Origin: Brevibacillus sedimenti | Lineage (GTDB): Bacteria > Bacillota > Bacilli > Brevibacillales > Brevibacillaceae | Assembly: GCF_020923495.1 (NCBI RefSeq) | Contig: NZ_CP064048.1 | Coordinates: forward strand, 1,142,501 to 1,206,500 | DNA: 64,000 nt | Reading direction: 5' to 3' | Part shown: positions 29,234 to 38,271 of the stretch, in pieces | How the letters are laid out: each line of letters begins with the position of its first letter | Position numbering within the stretch: the stretch's first letter is position 1 | The notes under the pieces: generated by a model | What the model was told of the DNA's origin: nothing | Seen by the model: the letters and a program-made list of their open reading frames with translations, nothing else | Databases searched by the model: none | Program-made: the position numbers and the translations under genes

Positions 29234-30979
29234 GTGTTTACAAAGGTAAGAGACCGCTTATTTGCAGCACTGCTGTGCTTGTGCCTGATCCCGATACTCG
29301 TCGTCAGCTTTGTCAATTACGACGCGGCAAGAACGGTGGTGTACGAACAGTACGCCACCAGCATTCGCGAGCGTTTGCGTCACACGGACGAGCAGTTTTC
29401 GCTGTATGCCCAGCTCTTGCTGGACAGCGTCCAACGGCTGGCCAACGAACCAGCCGTGCGCAGCACGGAGGGACAGTTGGCGCTTTTGCCGCGCAGCGCA
29501 CAAACGGCTGCGGCGGAGAAGCTGTTCCGGGACTTTCAACGCAGAAATCCCTCTGTCCGCAATGTTCATCTGCTCGCCGTCGATGGTGGACGTCTCTCCC
29601 TGTTTACCGACGAGCAATGGATGGACGGAAATGTCCGCAGTCTGTCATGGTACCGCGACACACTGGAGGCGTGGCACATCGCTCCCCGGCTGCTGCTTGG
29701 AGCGGAAGCGGGGGCCGATCCGTCTCGGCTGTACGCGGTGCAGGCGGTAACGAACGAGCAGGGGCGGCCGTTCGCCGTGCTTGTGGCAGAATGGAAGCCC
29801 GATTTATTGGAAAGGTGGCTGAAAACAGACACCGAGCGGCACGACTGTACGCTTTTGGTGTTTACCTCCGACGGGCACCCGCTGATTCAGGTCGAACCGG
29901 AGTCCTCGGGTGCGCGGCTGCTGGTGGAGTCTTATGCAGATGTAAGAGAGGTGCACAATGCGGGCCTAACGGAGGAAGTGCGGTATGACAGCCGGCTGAA
30001 CGGGATGGTGCATCTCTTTCGATACGTCTCCCCGCATACGGGAAACACCTACGTGGAACTGCTGCCGGCCGAAGTGATTGACCGTCATCTCGGCCGTCTG
30101 GAGCTGATTTTGCTGATCGTCACGTTATTGGTGGTGCTGTTTGCCGCTATGGAGACCCGGCTGGTCGCCCGGTGGATGGACCGGCCGATTTCCACCCTTG
30201 TCGAAGCGACGGAGGCTTTGCAGAAAGGGGATTTTTCCATTCGCGTGCCGGTGGACGGAATGGAAGAGATGGCGCGCTTGGGAAACAAATTTAATCAGAT
30301 GGCCGAGCAGTTGGACACTCTGATCCGAAGGGAACGGGAGTACATGCAGAAGGGGATGGACCAGATTGTTCGCAGCTTTTACCTGGCTGTGGAGATGAAA
30401 GATCCGTACACGGCCGGCCACAGCGAGCGGGTTACCCGGTACGCGCTGCTTATCTACGATTATTTGGATGATGCGAAAAAGCAAACCATATCCCGGAACG
30501 ATCTGCGTTATGCCGGGCTGATGCACGATATCGGCAAGGTGGCCATTCCCGACCGGGTGCTGTTGAAGGAAGGCAAGCTGAATGACGAGGAGTACGAACT
30601 GATCAAGCTGCACACCACCATTGGAGCCGACATCGTGGAGAGGATCGAGAGCCTGGCCCACGTCAGTCCCGGTGTCCGTCATCATCACGAGCGCTGGGAC
30701 GGATACGGGTATCCGGACGGACTGAAAGGGGAGGATATCCCCCTGCTGGGGCGTATTTTGGCCGTCGCCGACACCTTTGACGCCATGACTTCAACGCGTT
30801 CCTACCGCAAGGCGATGACAGCAGAAGAAGCGTATGCGGAAATTGTCCGCTGCTCCGGCACTCAATTCGATCCGGAGATTGTCCGGGCGTTTTGCCGGGC
30901 GTATCAGGCGATTGCCGCCAGCATGATTTCATCCGACGCCGGGCATGAAGTGCAGAAAGCGGCAGCCCACGTCACGTGA
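29234..30979 (+). CDS. Membrane HD-GYP cyclic-di-GMP phosphodiesterase
   Basis: The 581-residue protein has transmembrane helix 1 (LFAALLCLCLIPILVVSF), an extracytoplasmic sensor domain of about 250 residues (Cache-like by position), and transmembrane helix 2 near LELILLIVTLLVVLFA. A HAMP linker (DRPISTLVEATEALQKGDFS) leads to an HD-GYP domain with His431-Asp432 in LMHDIGKVAIP and GYP at 492-494 in RWDGYGYPDGLKG. HD-GYP enzymes degrade c-di-GMP. The GTG at 29234 follows GGGGGAGG. The frame opens earlier, but that part is not protein-like. No GGDEF gene is nearby. Confidence 0.9.
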   Translation: MFTKVRDRLFAALLCLCLIPILVVSFVNYDAARTVVYEQYATSIRERLRHTDEQFSLYAQLLLDSVQRLANEPAVRSTEGQLALLPRSAQTAAAEKLFRDFQRRNPSVRNVHLLAVDGGRLSLFTDEQWMDGNVRSLSWYRDTLEAWHIAPRLLLGAEAGADPSRLYAVQAVTNEQGRPFAVLVAEWKPDLLERWLKTDTERHDCTLLVFTSDGHPLIQVEPESSGARLLVESYADVREVHNAGLTEEVRYDSRLNGMVHLFRYVSPHTGNTYVELLPAEVIDRHLGRLELILLIVTLLVVLFAAMETRLVARWMDRPISTLVEATEALQKGDFSIRVPVDGMEEMARLGNKFNQMAEQLDTLIRREREYMQKGMDQIVRSFYLAVEMKDPYTAGHSERVTRYALLIYDYLDDAKKQTISRNDLRYAGLMHDIGKVAIPDRVLLKEGKLNDEEYELIKLHTTIGADIVERIESLAHVSPGVRHHHERWDGYGYPDGLKGEDIPLLGRILAVADTFDAMTSTRSYRKAMTAEEAYAEIVRCSGTQFDPEIVRAFCRAYQAIAASMISSDAGHEVQKAAAHVT

Positions 30980-31013
30980 GGGGACGCTTTCCTGTTATGG
31001 ATGGCTTTTTGCC

Positions 31014-31042
31014 TTGCGATCATTCCGGTTCTTTGGTATGCT
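31014..31042 (+). promoter_or_regulatory. SRP RNA promoter
   Basis: TTGCGA (31014-31019), a 17-base spacer, and TATGCT (31037-31042), four bases before the mature RNA. Confidence 0.7.
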
Positions 31043-31045
31043 AAA

Positions 31046-31318
31046 TGTGCCGTGCTAGACGGGGAGGTTGCGGTGCCCTGTAACCTGCAATCCGCAATAG
31101 CAGGGTCGAATTCCTATCAGAGGTCTTCTCATGTAAGGCTGCCATATGGGCGGCGGTGTTGAGGATCGGGTCCTGTGCAACGCGAACCCATGAACCTGGT
31201 CAGGTCCGGAAGGAAGCAGCCATAAGTGGATCATCGCGTGTGCCGCAGGGGAGCCTGGTCTGAGCTGCCCCCATATGTAACGCTTGGATGGGGAGTATCG
31301 AAGATAGGTGCACGGTCT
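31046..31318 (+). ncRNA. ffs: Signal recognition particle RNA (large Bacillus type)
   Basis: About 270 nt with an Alu domain. The 5' part GTGCCGTGCTAGACGGGGAG and the 3' part AAGATAGGTGCACGGTCTT pair as in B. subtilis scRNA. The S-domain SRP54-binding apex reads TGAACCTGGTCAGGTCCGGA and then AGGAAGCAGCCATAAG. It partners Ffh (and HBsu) in co-translational targeting. Ends are estimated from pairing. Confidence 0.95.
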
Positions 31319-31335
31319 TCTCGAAGAACATCAAG

Positions 31336-31367
31336 TGGCCTGTTCATGAGGAACAGGCCATTTTTTG
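31336..31367 (+). terminator. SRP RNA terminator
   Basis: Stem TGGCCTGTTC / GAACAGGCCA with six T. Confidence 0.9.
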
Positions 31368-31514
31368 TTGATTTCTGACGATCTCTAGCGAAACATTTCC
31401 TTCCAGAATCATTCTGTACAGGCAGGGCATTCCTGATAGGGTGACGAATGTGTAGGAATGTGCAGAATGCGATGATTGCCTGTAAAAACGTCAAGGGTCA
31501 GGGGGGGACAAGCT

Positions 31515-32948
31515 GTGAGTGCATCATTCTCGTTACATCTCGCCGGTTCGTCCAAACGATTGACGAAATTTTTGCAATACTTCCCGACGGCCGTATTTCT
31601 GGTGACGCAAACGGGATGTATCGTGGAAGTGAATGAACAGCTTCTTCGCGTTACCGGATACCAACGCGGAGAACTCGTGAACCAGCCGTTTCACGTCCTG
31701 CTGCCGTACCGGGGCACGATCGAACAACTGTATCAGGATCTGCTGCGCCGGGAAGCGGAGACAGATATGCCCGCAGAAGTGGAATGGCGTGACAGGCAGG
31801 GCAGAAGCGGTAAAACACCGGCGATGATTTTGGGGCAGCAGACAGAGGAGGAGCTGCTGTATCTGGTTCACCTGTATCAGTTGACCAAAGAGACGGATTA
31901 CGGGCTGTCACAGCGGCTTGTGGAAAAACTGACTACCGATACCAGCCTGGGATTGTTCGTGCTCAACAAGCAGGGACAGATCGTCGAAGCCAGCCACGCG
32001 GCCTGTAAGCTCCTCGGAATGGAGCGGCTGCATGTGCTCAACCGGCACGTGGACGATGTGTTTGCCGGCATACCTGAAGAGCATCGCCTGATTAAGCGGG
32101 AACTGCTCGACGGGGTGAAGCTTCACAATATCGCCACGTCCTGGACAAACGACAACCAGCGCTACGAATTAATCGTGGACGCCCACACGCTTCAGGACGA
32201 GGCCGGCAATACCGTCGGCGCGTTCGTCTTGTTCAAGGATATTACCAACCTGCGCTCGTTTGAACAAAAAATCGAGCGCAACGAGCGACTGGCGATGATC
32301 GGACAGATTGCCGCCGGCACGGCTCACGAGATCCGCAACCCGCTCACGTCGATCAAGGGCTTTTTGCAGATGTTCCTGCAATCCTTCAGCGACAACGGCA
32401 TGGAGCGGGAGCGTACCTACACGGAAATCATGCTGACGGAGATCAATCGGATCAATTCGCTGGTCAGCGAATTTTTGCTGCTGAGCAAGCAGCGCGACGT
32501 CCAGTATTCCCTGGTCGATTTAAACACGGTGTTTGAGGAGATTCTCCCGATCGTGGAGTCGCAGGCGCTTCTGTTCGGCATCGACGTAAAGTTCTCCTCG
32601 CGGGGACAGCTTCCGCTGGTGGTGGGGGACACGGAACTGCTCAAACAGGTCTTCATCAACATCTGCAAAAACGGCATCGAGGCCATGGGGGAGAAGGGGA
32701 CGCTGCACATTTCCCATCACATCGATCCGGAAGGGGACAAGGTCAGCATCGACATCCACGATACGGGGCCGGGCATTCCGCTGTACATCATCGACAAAAT
32801 TTTTGATCCATTTTTTACGACCAAGGAGGAGGGAACGGGGCTGGGTCTTTCCGTATGTCAGAAAATCATTCACGACATTGGCGGCCAAATCCGCGTTTCG
32901 TCCAAAGGATATGGCACCACTTTTCACATCTTGCTCCCGTATCTCTGA
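31515..32948 (+). CDS. PAS-domain sensor histidine kinase (sporulation-kinase type)
   Basis: The 477-residue soluble kinase has PAS 1 (about 15-120, YFPTAVFLVTQTGCIVEVNE), PAS 2 (about 140-255, LGLFVLNKQGQIVEASHAAC), and HisKA with phospho-His271 in AAGTAHEIRNPLTSIKGFLQ. The HATPase has the N box FINICKNGIEAMGEKG, the G1 box DTGPGIP and the G2 box GTGLGLSVCQKI. There are no membrane segments. No response regulator is adjacent, as with the orphan kinases KinA-KinE that feed Spo0F/Spo0A. The GTG at 31515 follows GGGGGG; an earlier TTG in the frame is not convincing. Spo0 role is inferred. Confidence 0.88.
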   Translation: MSASFSLHLAGSSKRLTKFLQYFPTAVFLVTQTGCIVEVNEQLLRVTGYQRGELVNQPFHVLLPYRGTIEQLYQDLLRREAETDMPAEVEWRDRQGRSGKTPAMILGQQTEEELLYLVHLYQLTKETDYGLSQRLVEKLTTDTSLGLFVLNKQGQIVEASHAACKLLGMERLHVLNRHVDDVFAGIPEEHRLIKRELLDGVKLHNIATSWTNDNQRYELIVDAHTLQDEAGNTVGAFVLFKDITNLRSFEQKIERNERLAMIGQIAAGTAHEIRNPLTSIKGFLQMFLQSFSDNGMERERTYTEIMLTEINRINSLVSEFLLLSKQRDVQYSLVDLNTVFEEILPIVESQALLFGIDVKFSSRGQLPLVVGDTELLKQVFINICKNGIEAMGEKGTLHISHHIDPEGDKVSIDIHDTGPGIPLYIIDKIFDPFFTTKEEGTGLGLSVCQKIIHDIGGQIRVSSKGYGTTFHILLPYL

Positions 32949-33073
32949 CAACGGTTATCCGGCCCGGCGTCCCGTCATCCGTACGGGGCGTTTTCTTTGT
33001 AAGAGCAAGGGCGGATGGTGTATAATAGTTAGGATTCGGAAGAGGACTGTGCAGATTGGAGTGTCACACCATC

Positions 33074-34770
33074 ATGGCTTATACCGCGCTGTATCGCGTA
33101 TACCGACCGCAAACCTTTCAAGACGTGGTGGGACAAGAGCATGTGACGACCACTTTGCGCAACGCGTTGCGTGAAGGCAGGTTGTCCCACGCTTATTTGT
33201 TCAACGGTCCCCGTGGTACGGGCAAGACAAGTGCAGCCAAAATCATGGCCAAAGCGGTGAACTGCGAACAGCCGCAGGACGGAGAGCCGTGCAACCAGTG
33301 CCCCACCTGCCGGGCCATTACCGACGGTTCCGTTACCGACGTGCTGGAGATTGACGCCGCTTCCAACCGCGGTGTCGAGGAAATTCGCGACATCCGCGAC
33401 AAGGTCAGGTTCGCCCCCAGTGACGTCCGGTACAAGGTGTATATTATCGACGAAGTGCATATGCTGACGACGGAGGCGTTCAACGCGCTGTTGAAGACGC
33501 TGGAGGAACCGCCTTCCCACGTCATCTTTATTCTGGCTACCACCGAGCCCCACAAGTTGCCGGCGACGATTATCTCGCGCTGTCAGCGGTTTGATTTTCA
33601 CCGGATTCCCCTAAAGGAAATGGTGAAGCGGCTCACATACATCTGCGAGGCACAGGGAGTGCGGGTCGAACCGCAGGCCCTCCACCTGGTCGCCAAAATG
33701 GCCGAAGGGGGATGCGGGACGCACTCAGCCTGCTGGACCAGGCGATCAGCTACAGCAAAGACGAGGTTCGGGCTGCTGACATCATGCAGATTACCGGCAC
33801 CGTCTCACAGGGGCACTTTTCCGTTCTGGCCAAATACGTCGCTGAACGTGACGTGTCCCGGGTGATGGAGCATTTTGACCGGGTGATGGTGCAGGGAAAA
33901 GATCCCGAACAGTTTTTGCAGGATCTGCTCTACTACTACCGCGACATGTTGCTGTTCAAGACCGCGCCGCAGTTGGAAGAGATCGTCGAGCGGACGATGC
34001 TGGACGACCAGTTTGCCCAGGTGGCCGGGATGTACGCCCTGCCCGACGTGTACGCCGCGATCGAAATCTGCAATCAGGCGTTGGCCCAGTTGAAGTGGTC
34101 CACGTACGCCCGCGTACTGGTGGAGCTGACGCTGGTCAAACTGTGCCAGCCGGTCAAAGAGGCTGCCGCTGCGCCGGAGGCAGCCGCAGCCGGAGGAGCA
34201 GAGCTGGCCGCACTGGCCAACCGGGTCCGCACACTGGAAGAGCGGCTGGCCCAACTGATGCAGGGACAGGCGCACGTGAGCGCCCAGCCGCGAACGGAAG
34301 AGCCGCGCAGGGCGGAAACGCGCCGTCCGGCTGCGGCCGCGAGAAGTTCCCGCACGCCGATGAACAAGGTGCGGGAGGTGGCCAAGGCGGTGGACGAAGC
34401 GCTGACGCGGCAGGTGCGCGGGCAGTGGAGCCAGATTTTGGCCGATGTCAAAAAAATCAAGATTCAATACCAAGCCTGGTTGGTGAACGGCCAGCCCGCT
34501 GCTGCCGGCCGCGACGCTGTCGTCGTCACCTTTACCAGTCCCATTCACTGTGAGAAGACCATGGAGCCGGAATTGAAGGGCGTCGTGGAACGGGTGATGC
34601 TGGGTGTTCTGGGGCGGCCGCTGCAGCTGCTCTCCGTGATGGAGGAGGAGTGGCAGAGCGTGAGCCAGCAGGCCGGGCAGGAAGAACAGCCCGCCCAGGA
34701 AGAGCAGGACCCGTTTGTCGCCGAGGCGATTCGGCTGGTCGGTGAGGGACTGATTGAAGTGAAAGAATAA
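33074..34770 (+). CDS. dnaX: DNA polymerase III subunits gamma/tau, frame interrupted
   Basis: Clamp-loader ATPase. Frame 1 (33074 to a stop at 33865) covers Walker [13 protein letters not shown], the zinc module CNQCPTC, Walker B IIDEVHML and sensor 1. Frame 2 (open 33712-34770) continues with [15 protein letters not shown] to a normal tau C terminus. The change of frame falls in a five-G run (33707-33711). B. subtilis reads [15 protein letters not shown], so one base is missing there. Restoring it gives a 565-residue tau. As dnaX is essential, a homopolymer error is most likely; -1 slippage is possible. The ATG at 33074 is chosen by family start ([14 protein letters not shown]). Confidence 0.93.
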
Positions 34771-34803
34771 GCTGAACCGGCAAAAAAGAAGGAGGACACC
34801 CCG

Positions 34804-35115
34804 ATGAAAAACATGCAACAAATGATGCGACAAGTGAAAAAGATGCAGGAAGAAATGCAAAAGACGCAAGAGGCCCTGAAGGAAAAAGTGGTGGAAAGTT
34901 CTGCAGGGGGCGGTGCGATTACCGTTAAGGCAAACGGCCACAAGCAGATTGTCGACATCACGATCAAGCCGGAAGTGGTCGACCCGGATGACGTGGAAAT
35001 GCTGCAGGACCTCGTGCTGACCGCCGTCAACGATGCGTTGCGCCAGGCCGATGAGATGATCGCCAAGGAAATGGGCCGATTCACCGGAGGATTGAACATC
35101 CCGGGTCTGTTCTAA
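34804..35115 (+). CDS. ebfC: YbaB/EbfC nucleoid-associated protein
   Basis: The 103-residue protein has an N-terminal coiled coil of Met/Lys/Gln-rich helix ([20 protein letters not shown]) and the conserved core [20 protein letters not shown]. It forms a tweezer-shaped dimer that binds DNA. The position between dnaX and recR is universal. AAGGAGG precedes the ATG. Confidence 0.95.
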   Translation: MKNMQQMMRQVKKMQEEMQKTQEALKEKVVESSAGGGAITVKANGHKQIVDITIKPEVVDPDDVEMLQDLVLTAVNDALRQADEMIAKEMGRFTGGLNIPGLF

Positions 35116-35128
35116 GGAGTACGAGCCG

Positions 35129-35725
35129 ATGTTTTATCCCGAACCGGTATCAAAACTGATCGAAGGCTTTATGAAACTGCCGGGCATCGGGCCGAAAACG
35201 GCCAGCCGTCTGGCGTTTTACGTGCTCAACATGAAAGAGGACGACGTTTTGGATCTGGCCAAAGCGCTGGTCAACGCCAAACGGCAGCTCCACTACTGCT
35301 CCGTCTGCAACAACATCACGGATATCGACCCCTGCCACATCTGCCGGGACAAGCGGCGTGACGCTTCCGTCATCTGCGTCGTGCAGGAGCCCAAGGACGT
35401 GGTGGCGATGGAAAAGACGCGGGAGTACGACGGGTACTACCACGTCCTGCACGGAGCGATTTCTCCCATGGACGGCATCGGGCCGGAGGACATCCGCATC
35501 CCTGACCTCTTGAAGCGGTTGAGCGACGATCAAGTAAAAGAAGTGATATTGGCGACCAACCCGAACATCGAGGGCGAGGCCACCGCCATGTACATCTCCC
35601 GGCTGATCAAGCCGTTCGGCATTCGCGTGACGCGGATTGCGCACGGACTGCCGGTGGGCGGCGATCTGGAGTACGCCGACGAGGTGACGCTGACAAAAGC
35701 CCTGGAAGGTCGCCGGGAATTGTAG
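35129..35725 (+). CDS. recR: Recombination mediator RecR
   Basis: The 198-residue protein has a helix-hairpin-helix ([20 protein letters not shown]), a zinc finger ([16 protein letters not shown]) and a Toprim domain ([32 protein letters not shown]). It works with RecF/RecO to load RecA on SSB-coated DNA. It is 13 bases after ebfC in the same operon. Confidence 0.97.
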   Translation: MFYPEPVSKLIEGFMKLPGIGPKTASRLAFYVLNMKEDDVLDLAKALVNAKRQLHYCSVCNNITDIDPCHICRDKRRDASVICVVQEPKDVVAMEKTREYDGYYHVLHGAISPMDGIGPEDIRIPDLLKRLSDDQVKEVILATNPNIEGEATAMYISRLIKPFGIRVTRIAHGLPVGGDLEYADEVTLTKALEGRREL

Positions 35726-35731
35726 GACAAG

Positions 35732-35760
35732 AAAAAGACGGGGACTCCCTGTCTTTTTTG
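35732..35760 (+). terminator. recR terminator
   Basis: Stem AAAAGACGGGG against CCCTGTCTTTT with one G-U pair, then T. Confidence 0.75.
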
Positions 35761-35833
35761 TGTTTGCAGGAGATGGGAGCAGGAGGACTTTTTTGTCCGG
35801 ACAAGACATAGATTGAAGTAGGAGTGTGAGGAG

Positions 35834-36808
35834 ATGCTGACAGGACCGGGGATGTCGCTGCGGGGCGGGACGGAGAAGCGCAGGTCTGCGCCTTGGGCGA
35901 TCCCGCTGTTTGTCGGATACTGGATCGTGTTTGCCGCCGAATTGATGATGCTCCGCTTTGATCGCGGACCGGATGGCCGGTGGATCGTGTCGACTGCGGA
36001 GGTTCCTGAACTGTGGCTGTCGCTGACGGTGCTGGCTGTGGTGGTCATCAGCTTTGTCGCGGCTATCGGCTTTGCTGTCAACGTCTGGCGGGACAGGCAG
36101 CGGACGGCCTGGCTGCTCAATGACGACGCACCGACGTGGTCGGATCTGCTGCATGTCGTCGCCTGGCTGCAGGTGTTTCACGCCTGCACGCTGCTGCTGT
36201 ACGGCCTGATACTGCCGTACCCTCTGTTTGTCGAGGGCTCGGTCGGCAGCTTTTTTGAGTCGGCGTCGCTTCAACTGTTTATCCTGATCGCGGTGCCGCT
36301 TTGGTTTCATGGCCGGATGGACGAGATCGGCGTGTGCCGTCCCCGCCGCATCGGGCGCATGATTGCCGTGCTGGCGGTGATGTTTCTGCTGATCATGTGG
36401 GTGCTGGATGCGGTCGTCACCACCCCGCTGGCTGACTGGTTCCACCTGTCGCTGGACTCGGAGCGGGAGCGGCAAATCGAACAGGGAATCATTCAGGCCA
36501 AAGACCGCGATATCTGGGCCGTCGCTGCATCCGTGCTGGTCATCGGCATCCTGGTGCCGATTGCCGAGGAACTGCTGTTCCGCGGTGTGTTTCAGACGAT
36601 TCTGGTTCAGCGTTTGGGAGCGTTTGTCGGCATTGTACTGAGCAGCCTCTGGTTTGCGTTGATGCATGTGGATGTCGCCCTGCTGGCTCCGCTGTTTGTC
36701 ATCGGCCTGTGTCTGGGCTACCTGCGGCATCGGTTTCAGTCCATCTGGGGGGCTGTCGTGCTGCATGTGATCAACAATCTGACCGGTGTGCTGCACTACT
36801 TTCACTGA
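35834..36808 (+). CDS. CPBP-family intramembrane metalloprotease (Abi/CAAX-like)
   Basis: The 324-residue protein has about eight membrane segments. The C-terminal CPBP signature is complete: motif 1 PIAEELLFRGVFQ (Glu-Glu and Arg), motif 2 SSLWFALMHVDV (His) and motif 3 AVVLHVINNLTGV (His...Asn). In Gram-positives such proteins are linked to bacteriocin immunity or to membrane-protein processing. The gene is inserted between recR and yaaL, which are adjacent in B. subtilis. The start is uncertain: the ATG at 35834 follows GAGGAG closely, and an ATG at 35852 is possible. Confidence 0.85.
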   Translation: MLTGPGMSLRGGTEKRRSAPWAIPLFVGYWIVFAAELMMLRFDRGPDGRWIVSTAEVPELWLSLTVLAVVVISFVAAIGFAVNVWRDRQRTAWLLNDDAPTWSDLLHVVAWLQVFHACTLLLYGLILPYPLFVEGSVGSFFESASLQLFILIAVPLWFHGRMDEIGVCRPRRIGRMIAVLAVMFLLIMWVLDAVVTTPLADWFHLSLDSERERQIEQGIIQAKDRDIWAVAASVLVIGILVPIAEELLFRGVFQTILVQRLGAFVGIVLSSLWFALMHVDVALLAPLFVIGLCLGYLRHRFQSIWGAVVLHVINNLTGVLHYFH

Positions 36809-36814
36809 AGGGGC

Positions 36815-37060
36815 GTGGGAGAAGTGAGATTGTGGGGAAAACCGCGAGCGGCCGTGCATTGGGGGCCGGAGGCGCTGGATAAAGCTGTCGACCGCGCGCG
36901 GTTGGATTGGCAGCACGCCCGTCATCTCATGGATATCAGCGAACCGGACGACGGGCTGGAGGATGCCATTTACTATCTGCAATTGACGGAAAAACGTTAC
37001 ATGTTCCTGCTCGCGCAAGCAAAACGGGAGCGGGAACGTCGGCACGCGCAGGGAGGATGA
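36815..37060 (+). CDS. yaaL: YaaL family protein (DUF2508)
   Basis: The 81-residue protein has two predicted helices: ALDKAVDRARLDWQHARHLM and AIYYLQLTEKRYMFLLAQAK. This is the DUF2508 pattern found between recR and bofA. Function is unknown. The GTG at 36815 is directly after AAGGGGC; GTG 36824 or TTG 36830 behind GGGAG are alternatives, so the first few residues are uncertain. Confidence 0.85.
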   Translation: MGEVRLWGKPRAAVHWGPEALDKAVDRARLDWQHARHLMDISEPDDGLEDAIYYLQLTEKRYMFLLAQAKRERERRHAQGG

Positions 37061-37063
37061 GTA

Positions 37064-37330
37064 ATGAATACGGGATGGGTCATCGCCTTGATTGTCACAG
37101 GTCTGTTGTTGGTGATTGCCGCCAGCAGGTCGGTCATGGGGCCGATCCGCTGGGCGGGGTTTGTCGCCATGCAGTTGGTCATTGGCGCGGTGCTGCTGTT
37201 TTTCGCCAATCTGGTCGGAGAACTGGCCGACTTCCACATCCCGATTAATCCGGTAACGGCGTTATTGACCGGGCTGCTGCGGCTGCCGGGTCTGGCCGCG
37301 CTGATCATCATCAAGCTGTGGGTGATGTAG
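37064..37330 (+). CDS. bofA: Pro-sigma-K processing inhibitor BofA
   Basis: The 88-residue membrane protein has two hydrophobic segments (VIALIVTGLLLVIAASRSVM; AMQLVIGAVLLFFANLVGEL). The conserved end is NPVTALLTGLLRLPGLAALI. With SpoIVFA it holds the SpoIVFB protease inactive in the outer forespore membrane until the sigma-G checkpoint passes. AGGGAGG precedes the ATG. Confidence 0.93.
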   Translation: MNTGWVIALIVTGLLLVIAASRSVMGPIRWAGFVAMQLVIGAVLLFFANLVGELADFHIPINPVTALLTGLLRLPGLAALIIIKLWVM

Positions 37331-37334
37331 GCGG

Positions 37335-37853
37335 TTAGCCGTCAGTCAGCAAAAAGGCGACACTGCCGCTTTCGTACTTGACCCGGCAGTGCAGAGGCTG
37401 GCGCAGTGAAGCGATAAGCGCCAGCAGCCGGGGCAAGCCCAGCACGGCTGTCCCCCAGAGCAGCGCCATTCCGTACGGCAGCGGCACCCAGACGAAGACA
37501 GCGGCGGCCAAAAACAGACTGCCGGCGAGGACGGTCGCCTCCGCTCCACGGTATGCCCGGAGCGGAACAGGATGGCGGGAACCGGCACCCCACCAGGGAG
37601 AGACGAGCAGGTCCGGCGTGGTATGCGGGTGGTGTGAGCGCAGGCCGGCGTAAAGCCGGAACAGGCAGAGATGACCTGCGGCGATGGCCGGAATTACGGC
37701 CAGCGTCACCACCAGGCGATCAGCCGGAATCTTCAGCCAGACAGAGGCGGCGAGCGGAAACAGGCAGATCAGCAGGAGCTGGAACAGCCAGCCCGCCAAT
37801 CGCCAGCGAAAGCGGCGAAGCAGTTTGTAGCTGTAAATGGTTTGCTCTTTCAT
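37335..37853 (-). CDS. Unknown multi-pass membrane protein
   Basis: The 172-residue protein has four hydrophobic segments: LAGWLFQLLLICLFPLAASV, RLVVTLAVIPAIAAGHLCLF, VLAGSLFLAAAVFVWVPLPY and GMALLWGTAVLGLPRLLALI. The extremities are basic. It is convergent with bofA, and only four bases separate the stops. The ATG has AGAGGT ten bases upstream. I recognise no family. Confidence 0.65.
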   Translation of the reverse strand: MKEQTIYSYKLLRRFRWRLAGWLFQLLLICLFPLAASVWLKIPADRLVVTLAVIPAIAAGHLCLFRLYAGLRSHHPHTTPDLLVSPWWGAGSRHPVPLRAYRGAEATVLAGSLFLAAAVFVWVPLPYGMALLWGTAVLGLPRLLALIASLRQPLHCRVKYESGSVAFLLTDG

Positions 37854-38271
37854 CTTGTCTATGACCTCTTGCGATTACATGTGTACAAGCGGGCTAGACC
37901 CGATCCGTGTCTGGGGAGAACCTGGCTTTGTCCAATGGACAGGGGCAGGGTTCTCCCTATGTTTTTCCCGCTGAGATGATTATCGCACAATCTACTGGCG
38001 CCGGAAAAGCTGTCAACCGGACGCGCGTTTGCCCGTGTGCGGCGATTCGCGACGCTGCCGGTGCGGAGAGCCCGTTACGTCATGGGCCCCTGATTTATGG
38101 GCACGATAAAAGGGAGGAACTGGAACCGCCGCCTTGGCAATTACCTGTTTACTGCGCTGCAGATGCTGACGCGCCGGCCGTCTCTCCCCGTCAGACTGAC
38201 GCGTAATCAAAAGGCATGGCCGGGGCTTACAGGCGCGGTCGAACAGGAGCAGGCGGCGAAAAGAGGAGGCA
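37854..38271. other. Long divergent intergenic region with a structured hairpin
   Basis: At 37913-37962 the sequence GGGAGAACCTG...CAGGGTTCTCCC forms a long stem with a nested TGTCC/GGACA hairpin. On the reverse strand it lies in the leader of the membrane protein gene, with a possible promoter TTGACA-N16-TAGATT further up (about 37990-38020). A 60-codon frame at 38097-38279 has no Shine-Dalgarno and is not called. The rest is GC-rich without clear features. Confidence 0.5.

Noticed and set aside
33707-33711. Programmed -1 frameshift in dnaX
   Set aside because: The run is a poor slippery heptamer, the site differs from known gamma sites, and the zero-frame product would lack domain III. A missing base is simpler.
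35150-37237. Very long antisense frame opposite recR to bofA (also 48460-50550 and 42749-44842)
   Set aside because: The forward genes are clear family members; long antisense frames are expected from GC-rich codon use.
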